Shown here piece by piece: positions 1 through 6,300 of a DNA stretch of 9,236 nt. The stretch's first letter is position 1. Each line of letters starts with the position of its first letter. Under the pieces are notes generated by a model. It saw only the letters and a list, made by a program, of their open reading frames with translations, did no database searches and was not told the DNA's origin. The position numbers and the translations under genes were made by a program. The DNA comes from Bacillota bacterium (GTDB taxonomy: Bacteria; Bacillota; Clostridia; Acetivibrionales; DSM-1351). Location of the stretch: the NCBI GenBank assembly GCA_023431385.1, contig JAEYWA010000070.1, forward strand, positions 1 through 9,236. Reading direction: 5' to 3'.

Positions 1-261
1 AAGAAGTTGAAGGAAATAGGACATATAAATATACATAGCAAGACCCAAATAGTTACTCCTACCTTGAAGGGAGAAGCCATTGTGAAATTAGTCCGTCAAA
101 CGTCAAAAGAACTTTTAAATCCTTCCTTGACTGCAAGTTGGGAGAAGGGTCTCGGAATGATTGAAAATGGTGAAACCACAGAGGCAATTTTCATGGAAAA
201 ACTACATTTATATATCACAAAGTCAATTGAAAAGATAAAAAAAAATAATATAATAATATAA
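1..261 (+). CDS. topB: DNA topoisomerase III (type IA), C-terminal fragment, 5' end outside window
   Basis: The frame is open from base 1 and ends at TAA 259-261, so only the last 86 residues of a longer protein are visible; the ATG at 7 is an internal Met, not a start. Type IA topoisomerases cut and pass single DNA strands; topoisomerase III copies are common cargo of conjugative and integrative elements. The visible part matches the end of the topoisomerase domain: 'IVTPTLKGEAIV' resembles the family's 'xLxPTxxGxxLI' segment, 'LTASWEKGLGMIENGE' matches the conserved 'LTaxWExxLxxIexGe' motif, and a closing helix carries 'FMEKLHLYI'. The catalytic Tyr lies upstream and cannot be checked. No zinc-finger tail follows; the protein ends in a Lys/Asn/Ile-rich stretch. 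Bases 1-60 are about 32% G+C by hand count, lower than the kinase gene downstream. The family call is fairly sure; TopB rather than TopA rests on these motifs and the lack of zinc fingers. Confidence 0.75.
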   Translation, partial: KKLKEIGHINIHSKTQIVTPTLKGEAIVKLVRQTSKELLNPSLTASWEKGLGMIENGETTEAIFMEKLHLYITKSIEKIKKNNIII

Positions 262-374
262 GAGCATGAAAATTTTAGCGACTTAAGTCATTATATGTTA
301 ATTTATATAAGAAAATGGATTCCAATGACTGAACAAAACAAGGGAATACGTAACAGTCTGAGAAATTTGACCAC

Positions 375-380
375 TATAAT
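375..380 (+). promoter_or_regulatory. Candidate -10 box (TATAAT) for the two-component operon
   Basis: A perfect TATAAT stands just before the ATG at 381. No good -35 box is seen at 16-18 bp upstream (the region around 351-358 reads TAACAGTC), so the promoter, if real, would be weak or activator-dependent. Transcription would start near 386-389. That is downstream of the ATG at 381 but upstream of the strong ribosome binding site at 393-401, which bears on the choice of start codon. A perfect TATAAT can occur by chance in AT-rich DNA. Confidence 0.35.
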
Positions 381-1136
381 ATGTTAATAGTAAAGGAAGT
401 GGTAGACATACCAGTTAAAATAGCTATTTGCGACGATATGCCTGAAGATATTGCACAACTATCAGATGCCCTATTAGCTTATGATCCCATGTTTGAAATC
501 ATATCCTTTTCCAACGGGAAAATGCTGATGGATGAACTTTTGGATGGGCACTTCACTGCCGACCTTCTGTTTTTGGATATCTATATGCCCGAACTGAACG
601 GCATACAGACAGCTCAGCAAATAAGAACTATACAAAAAGATATTAAAATCATTTTTCTTTCCTCCAGCAAGGATTATTATCCGCAAGCATATGAAGTATT
701 TGCTTTTAACTACATAGTGAAACCCTTTGACCGTGTGAGGCTTAATGCTGTTCTGAGCCGCGCGCTGGATGAGCTTCGGAGAGAACACGAATATAAAATC
801 CGCATTCAGTACAAAGGTACTGTACATAGTGTGGACTGTAGGAAAATCCAATATATTGAAAGCCGGGATAAGCTCCTTTTGTTTCATCTTGTAGACAAAA
901 GTATACTTCAATGCTACGGAAAGTTGGAGGTGATACTGAAAGAACTGCCGGAGAAATATTTTTATCGCTGCCACCAAAGCTTTGTCATAAACCTTTCCCA
1001 TGTGACCGAAACCGGTGATGTCTATTTCCGCATAGGGCATACCATGATCAGTATATCGAGAAAATACATAAAGGAAGCGAAGGAACGGTATTATGCCTGC
1101 ATGTTTTCAGAGATGGGCGGAGGACTGGACATATGA
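381..1136 (+). CDS. LytTR-family response regulator (AgrA/LytR type)
   Basis: Cytoplasmic DNA-binding regulator of 251 residues, the usual size for REC-LytTR proteins. The receiver domain spans about residues 12-130: acidic pair Asp18-Asp19 in 'AICDD', phospho-acceptor Asp66 in 'LLFLDIYMPELNG', a Ser-rich turn 'FLSSS' at 92-96, and conserved Lys114 in 'IVKPFD'. The LytTR DNA-binding domain covers about 140-240, with the hallmarks 'FYRCHQSFVIN' (194-204) and 'ISRKYIKEAKERY' (225-237). Family members bind pairs of 9-bp direct repeats and usually activate transcription. The stop overlaps the start of the kinase gene (ATGA), so the two are almost certainly one operon and partners. Likely targets are the direct repeats upstream of the toxin gene (inference). 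The start is uncertain: ATG 381 is the only standard start for this length but has no ribosome site; an ATA at 408 has an excellent one. From that start the acceptor would be Asp57. The domain call is firm. Confidence 0.95.
   Translation: MLIVKEVVDIPVKIAICDDMPEDIAQLSDALLAYDPMFEIISFSNGKMLMDELLDGHFTADLLFLDIYMPELNGIQTAQQIRTIQKDIKIIFLSSSKDYYPQAYEVFAFNYIVKPFDRVRLNAVLSRALDELRREHEYKIRIQYKGTVHSVDCRKIQYIESRDKLLLFHLVDKSILQCYGKLEVILKELPEKYFYRCHQSFVINLSHVTETGDVYFRIGHTMISISRKYIKEAKERYYACMFSEMGGGLDI
393..401 (+). promoter_or_regulatory. Strong Shine-Dalgarno inside the annotated 5' end of the response regulator
   Basis: AAGGAAGTG matches the ideal AAGGAGGTG at 8 of 9 positions. It lies inside the longest reading frame, 12 codons before the conserved 'KIAICDD' start of the receiver domain. 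Six bases after it comes the in-frame codon ATA (408-410), which would give a protein starting M-P-V-K-I-A-I-C-D-D, just where this family normally begins. No ATG, GTG or TTG stands at the right distance. The ATG at 381 has no purine-rich site before it. This suggests translation from AUA at 408, or that an ATG there mutated to ATA. Confidence 0.5.
1119..1123 (+). promoter_or_regulatory. Ribosome binding site of the histidine kinase
   Basis: GGAGG ends nine bases before ATG 1133 and lies inside the last codons of the response regulator. Together with the ATGA overlap this supports the chosen start and translational coupling of the two genes. Confidence 0.7.
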
Positions 1137-3064
1137 GGCGACCAGGGCGAACGGAGATACTTCTAATTCTGGGAATACTTTTTGCTCTTGTAATATCACA
1201 TATTCCTGTGGTTTATACGCTGTTTTATCACAGCATAACGAAGGTTCCCACAGCTGAGAACGGAAGCCTTCGTCTCTCCATTGCACCGGGGAAGGAGCGC
1301 ATTGCTCTGGATGGGGAATGGGAATTTTACTGGAAGCGCCTTCTTGTTACAGACCACCTGCAAGACGCCGTTCCAGATTTGCTCATCCGTGTACCTGATT
1401 ACTGGTCAAAATATCAGATAGGTGGAAGCAAGCTTCCATCTGCAGGGTTTGCAAGCTATCGACTCAGACTGGAAAGCACGAAAGCACTCAGTCCGATTAC
1501 AATCTATATTCCGGATTTTGGCAGTGCCTACAGGGTGTTTGTCAACGGAACCCTTGCATCTGAAAGTGGCTTTATAGCGAAGAATACCGCTGAGGTATTC
1601 ACCACAACCAAAATAAATTTTTATCCCGTGACACTTCTGGCAAATCAGAGACATGAGGTGGTAATCGAAGTTGCTACCACACGGTTTTCAGGACTTTATA
1701 TGGCTCCCGTGATGACAGGTTATGATAATGCCATACAGAAGGACAGCCTTCGAAACAACGTGCGTTTTATTCTTTTCGGAGCTGCTCTGTTTTCATTTTT
1801 TATTCTGATAGTAGGGTACATACTGTCTTTCAGGACAGTCAGGCGCTCGGTCTGGCTGCCGGTCATAGGGCTGTTTGTTTTGCTTCGTATTATGCTGACC
1901 ACGGAGTTTTACGGCTTCTGGCAGGATATAGTGTTCTTCCGCCTTTCGTATGAAGCCGTTAATCCACTGATGTTTTTTCTTACCTTTGCGTTTAAGTACC
2001 TGCTCATTTTTCTTATTCAGGAGCTTCTGGGTGTTGCATTTTCCCTAAGGGAAAAGGTGGTGCTTCTTTTGTATTACACTGTGTTGTATCTACTGTACCT
2101 CTTTATTCCAAATGGCTTCTACAATCGGCACCTGACAATTCTGCTTCCCCTATGTGCTTTTTTCATGGAGATCTATGCATTCTTCAAGATATACCTCAAC
2201 CGTGGGCAATTGAAAAAATACTCTCTGTTTGTATACTGGGGCACGGTTCTGGCTATTACCGGACTAATTATTGACAGCTACTATATCAATGGCAATATCT
2301 ACTTTAATTTATCTCTTTCGTTGCTGCTCCTGTTTACAGGATACTTGATGATACTCGGTCTGGTTGCATCCGTTCAGGCCTCGGACATATCCCGTGACTT
2401 TGCCGTTTCCTGCGCCCAGCTGGAGTCGGCAAGAGAACATATTGCAATGCAGACGGAGTATTATGATGCTCTCAGTATACATATAAATGAAATCCGCGCC
2501 ATCCGGCATGATTTCAGGCATTTTCTCAGTGTGCTGGGGCGACTTTCTGACGAGGAACGGTATGCAGAACTTAAAAAATTTTTAAGTGAATACTCGGAGA
2601 AAGCCGATACCGAGTCACTGCCGATATTTTGTGAAAACGTGGTGGTAAACTCCATTCTTGGCTTTTATTCTCTTCAGTTGAAAGAACATAATATTCTTTT
2701 TCATTGTACTTGCATTATTCCAAAACAGCTGTCGGTCAGTGACAGTGATCTTTGCATTGTCCTTGGAAATGCTCTTGAGAACGCATTTGAAGCTTGTCAA
2801 AAGCTGGAGGCTCCCGATACACCTTCGGTCTCTGTAGAGGCCAGGCTGTTAAACGGCCAGCTTCTGATCAAAGTTTCAAACACCTACAACGGCACAGTCA
2901 ATGTAGCCAATAGTCGGTATCTCACCACAAAAGAGACCCCAAACCATGGCATAGGTTTACAGAACATTCACAAGGTAGTGAACGCCTGTGGTGGCTATAT
3001 CAAAACTGAGCACACAAAAACTGTGTTTACCTTAATGGCCGCTTTCCCCAAAGCATCAATTTAA
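1133..3064 (+). CDS. 7TM-DISM-type sensor histidine kinase with GHKL ATPase (HPK10-like)
   Basis: Membrane sensor kinase of 643 residues, presumed to phosphorylate the adjacent LytTR regulator. A first membrane segment (about 8-30) leads to an extracellular beta-rich domain (about 45-195). Its 'LDGEWEFYW' (59-67), 'VPDYW' and 'ASYRLRL' motifs are typical of the galactose-binding-like modules in front of 7TM-DISM receptors. Seven hydrophobic segments follow at about 211-233, 239-257, 279-297, 308-325, 333-354, 365-385 and 391-412. A linker helix, probably coiled coil (418-455), leads to the H-box 'IRHDFRHFL' with His459 as likely phospho-acceptor (His463 is the alternative). The GHKL ATPase has its N-box 'VLGNALENAFEAC' at 543-555 (Asn546, Asn550) and G-box 'GIGLQNI' at 606-612. 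H, N and G motifs are intact, so the kinase should be active. The sensor fold suggests a carbohydrate-like or small-molecule ligand (inference). No AgrD-like peptide gene or AgrB protease is seen nearby, which argues against peptide quorum sensing. Confidence 0.95.
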   Translation: MRRPGRTEILLILGILFALVISHIPVVYTLFYHSITKVPTAENGSLRLSIAPGKERIALDGEWEFYWKRLLVTDHLQDAVPDLLIRVPDYWSKYQIGGSKLPSAGFASYRLRLESTKALSPITIYIPDFGSAYRVFVNGTLASESGFIAKNTAEVFTTTKINFYPVTLLANQRHEVVIEVATTRFSGLYMAPVMTGYDNAIQKDSLRNNVRFILFGAALFSFFILIVGYILSFRTVRRSVWLPVIGLFVLLRIMLTTEFYGFWQDIVFFRLSYEAVNPLMFFLTFAFKYLLIFLIQELLGVAFSLREKVVLLLYYTVLYLLYLFIPNGFYNRHLTILLPLCAFFMEIYAFFKIYLNRGQLKKYSLFVYWGTVLAITGLIIDSYYINGNIYFNLSLSLLLLFTGYLMILGLVASVQASDISRDFAVSCAQLESAREHIAMQTEYYDALSIHINEIRAIRHDFRHFLSVLGRLSDEERYAELKKFLSEYSEKADTESLPIFCENVVVNSILGFYSLQLKEHNILFHCTCIIPKQLSVSDSDLCIVLGNALENAFEACQKLEAPDTPSVSVEARLLNGQLLIKVSNTYNGTVNVANSRYLTTKETPNHGIGLQNIHKVVNACGGYIKTEHTKTVFTLMAAFPKASI

Positions 3065-3079
3065 CCTGGTGTAAATGGT

Positions 3080-3098
3080 AATAGCAAAATCTGCTATT
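3080..3098 (+). terminator. Weak stem-loop after the kinase gene
   Basis: A perfect 7-bp inverted repeat, AATAGCA / TGCTATT with a 5-base loop, lies 15 bases after the kinase stop. It is AT-rich and followed by TTC rather than a run of T, so it is a poor intrinsic terminator and some read-through toward the toxin gene is possible. Confidence 0.35.
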
Positions 3099-3112
3099 TC
3101 ACAAAGGGCGGA

Positions 3113-3130
3113 CTGTCAATTGTATGGCAG
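3113..3130 (+). terminator. Second small hairpin, possible attenuating terminator
   Basis: CTGTCA pairs with TGGCAG (six pairs, one G-U in RNA) around a 6-base loop, followed by GGTAGTTTTA. The T run is short and offset. Together with the hairpin at 3080-3098 it may end the two-component transcript. On its own the evidence is thin. Confidence 0.25.
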
Positions 3131-3188
3131 GGTAGTTTTATGTGTATATATGTAAGAAATTTTGCTGTCAAGTAATTTTTTGTATATT

Positions 3189-3219
3189 TTAGTTAATTTT
3201 TTATCATATTTAAGTTAAT
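3189..3219 (+). promoter_or_regulatory. Pair of LytTR-type direct repeats upstream of the toxin gene
   Basis: TTAGTTAAT (3189-3197) and TAAGTTAAT (3211-3219) are direct repeats separated by 13 bp, a 22-bp period that puts both on the same DNA face. The known consensus for AgrA/PlnC-type LytTR regulators is roughly [TA][AC][CA]GTTN[AG][TG] repeated with 12-13 bp between; the second repeat fits at 9 of 9 positions and the first at 8 of 9. They lie about 100 bp before the toxin start and downstream of the LytTR regulator operon, so they are the obvious candidate operator for it. Binding itself is inferred. Confidence 0.6.
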
Positions 3220-3248
3220 TTCGGAATTATAAGCGTCAATTTCGCCAT

Positions 3249-3280
3249 TTGTCGTTAGAGGATGATATATATAATATAAT
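3249..3280 (+). promoter_or_regulatory. Candidate promoter of the toxin gene
   Basis: Two overlapping perfect TATAAT boxes (3270-3275 and 3275-3280) follow TTGTCG (3249-3254, 4 of 6 to TTGACA). The spacer is 15 or 20 bp, both far from the optimal 17, as is common for promoters that need an activator. The LytTR-type repeats end about 30 bp before the -35-like element, an arrangement that would suit activation. The DNA here is very AT-rich, so -10-like boxes can arise by chance. Confidence 0.4.
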
Positions 3281-3311
3281 TAATAACTAATAATAAAATA
3301 TATAATTCAAT

Positions 3312-3317
3312 GGTGAT
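3312..3317 (+). promoter_or_regulatory. Ribosome binding site that fixes the toxin start at 3322
   Basis: GGTGAT pairs perfectly with the 5' part of the 16S anti-Shine-Dalgarno region and sits four bases before ATG 3322. The in-frame ATG four codons earlier (3310) overlaps this site and has only AT-rich sequence before it, so 3322 is preferred. Confidence 0.6.
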
Positions 3318-3321
3318 AGCT

Positions 3322-6300
3322 ATGAGAAATGAAGGTAATTCCAAAATTAGTGTACCGCAAATAAATTTGCCTAAAGGCGGCGGGGCTATTAAGGGGCTTG
3401 GTGAAACATTCCAGCCAAATTCATTTAACGGTACCGGAAACCTGCAAATTCCGATTTATACATCTCCCTGCCGGGATTTTGAGCCGAAGCTGTCTCTTGA
3501 CTATGGTTCTGTTTCTGGAAATGGTCCTTTTGGATTGGGATTATCACTTTCCATTCCCAGCGTTTTACGCAAAACTGAAAAAAAGCTCCCAAGATATGAT
3601 GAATCTGATACGTTCATTCTTACCAATTCCGAAGATTTGGTTGAAATGGGGCGTAAAAGTAGTGAAGACGGAAAATACGATATTATTATCTATAGGCCAA
3701 GGATAGAGGGGCTGTTTGCCAATATTGAATACTGGAAGAATGCTGATGAGAATTATTGGAAAATTACTGGTGACTCTTTTTGGAAGGTGACAGCAAAGGG
3801 GAATATTACTTCGTATTACGGTAAAAGCGAGAGTGGAAGAATATGTGACCCTGATGATGCTTCAAGGGTTTTTCAGTGGCTTATCGAAGAAACTACCGAT
3901 CCAAAGGGCAACAAGATTAAATATAAATATAAGGCTGAAAATAATGACTGCTTGTCCGATAATGAATGTGAAAAAAACAGGAGCCGTACTACAAATAAAT
4001 ATATTCAAAGTATACTTTACGGAAACTGGTTTGATATGGACCAAAATGAGTTATGGGCTTTTGAAGTAATTTTTGATTACGGTGAATATGATATAGGCAT
4101 GGAACACACAGCGAGAAAGGGCTGGGACCCTTATCAGCCTGTACAAGCCTGGCAGTCACGTCAGGACGTATTTTCAACCTACAAGAGAGGCTTTGAGATA
4201 CGCACTCACAGGCTTTGCCGAAATATTCTTATGTTCCATCATATCCCTGAATTAGGATCGATGGCTTGCCTTGTTCATGCTACAAGCCTTGAATATGACG
4301 AATCCCCTGTCTTAACACAGTTAAAGGCGGTACATGCCATCGGATTCAAACGCATGCCGGACGGCAGCTATCGTTCAAAAGCCGTTCCTCCGCTAGAGTT
4401 TGAATATTCTCCGTTCAATCCGGACAAACAGACATTTGGTACCATATCTGTTGAAAATGGCAGTTATTTACCAGGATATCTCAATCAAGCTTCGTTTAAC
4501 CTGATAGATCTTTATGGAGAAGGTATTCCGGGGTTTCTATCGAGCAGTGACACTTCAACGCTTTACTGGAAACCTAAAGGCGGAGGAATATATGAATCAC
4601 CTGAGTATCCTGAGCAATTTCCCATTGAGAAGGATTTACGATTGGAGCATCATTCCCTGGTCAGTCTTCTGGGTGACGGAAGGTTGGATCTTGTGATTGG
4701 AACGGCCGGACGTGGTGGGTTCTACCAATGTAATGCTGATGGTACCTGGGAATTATACCAGGGTTTTACTTCTTATCCGCTGGATTATGTTAACCCCAAT
4801 AAAAGTATGATTGATGTAGATGGAGATGGGATACCCGATATAATGGTTTTTGAAGGCGATGGAACGCGGATATATACTTCTCTTAAAAAGGAAGGCTATG
4901 CTGCCGCTTTTCAGACTTCTTTGGAAAAGGACTTTCCTGATGCGGCAGATGCTTACAAAGAAGAGGTAGTGACGTTTTCCGACTTTTTTGGAGACGGTCT
5001 ATCCCATCGTATAAGGATACGGAACGGAAGTATAGAGTGCTGGCCCCATATGGGCTATGGTAAATTCGGTAAAAAAGTATGTATAGACCATGCTCCTGTC
5101 TATGGGGACAAGCTTGATGCATCCCGATTGTTTCTTGCTGATACGGATGGTTCCGGTACAACCGATATTATTTATGCCAAGGAGGATAGGCTTGAAGTAT
5201 ATTTAAATCAGAGTGGTAATTCATTTAGTCAACCAATTATCATTCCTTTACCTGAGGTATACAGCCTGCTTGATCAGATCAGCTTCGGAGATATATACGG
5301 CAATGGTGCATCCTGTCTTCTATTTTCAAAAATGACTCCTGAGGTCAAGCACTACTGTTATGAATTCACCGGGGGCAGTAAGCCTTATCTTATGACAAAA
5401 ATAAATAACAATATGGGAGCCGTCACTTGTATTTCCTATAAAAGCTCAACCAAATACTATTTAGAGGATAAAGCAGCAGGCAGGCCCTGGATAACCAGAC
5501 TTCCATTTCCGGTACACGTTGTGGAAAAGAGAGAGAGTATAGACTGTATTTCAGGGTCGAAGCTTACAACTATCTATTCCTATCACGACGGCTATTATGA
5601 TGATCAAGAAAGGGAATTCAGGGGTTTTGGCTTTGTGGAGGTATTTGACACTGAAGATTTTGATGTCTATAATAAACCCGGCCTGTTGAAGGATATGGGT
5701 TTTGAAAAAATACACCACGATTTTTTTGTTGCTCCGGTTCATACAAAGAGATGGTATCATACAGGGGCTTTTTTTGAAACAAGTGCTGTTGAAGAAAATA
5801 AAATTAAGCAGTATTACAACTGCAACAAGGGCAAACAAATACATGCTTTTAAGGAATATAGTTTTGATGATGACTTCACAAGTTGGGATGAAGAAACCAT
5901 TAGGCAGGCATTCCGGGCACTAAAGGGTCAAATGCTTAGAGAAGAGGTCTATGCTGTGGACAATATCAGCGGTGTTTCCGAACACCCTTATATTGTGACA
6001 GAGACAGGTTTTCACGTCTGCCAGATATACCCTGATCCCATCTGGAGCAAGAATCAAGAGCCTGTAAAAAATAAATACAAGGCGTTTTATCCATTTACCA
6101 GGGAAACCATCAGTAGTCATTATGAGAGAAATCCTCAAGATCCGAGGGTAGAGCATCAGTTTATTTTAGAAATAGGCAGTTACGGGGAGGTAAACAAAAC
6201 CTGTAATGTCTATTACCCCAGACGTGTTGACGGATATCCGCAGCAGAAAGAGCTTAAAACAGTTGCTACGGTCAGCCTATTCAATGAATTTGAGCTGCCA

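Noticed and set aside
7..261. Reading 7-261 as a complete small protein
   Set aside because: The frame is open to base 1 and the sequence matches the C-terminal end of type IA topoisomerases, so the Met at 7 is internal.
280..289. Perfect 10-bp palindrome GACTTAAGTC between topB and the response regulator
   Set aside because: Short, no loop, no T run and no second copy; could be a binding site but nothing links it to a known regulator, and it is expected by chance in AT-rich DNA.
474..1040. Long antisense frame (188 codons) over the response regulator gene
   Set aside because: It lies wholly opposite a gene with intact REC and LytTR motifs, has no ribosome binding site I can see and no recognisable domain; it is a coding shadow.
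3310..3312. Earlier in-frame ATG as the toxin start
   Set aside because: It overlaps the GGTGAT ribosome site used by ATG 3322 and has only AT-rich, purine-poor sequence upstream.
3398..3706. Forward frame of 102 codons inside the toxin gene
   Set aside because: The overlapping frame encodes the conserved SpvB N-terminal domain; this one has no ribosome site and no family-like motif. The other short frames across 3833-8948, on both strands, are shadows of the toxin gene for the same reason.
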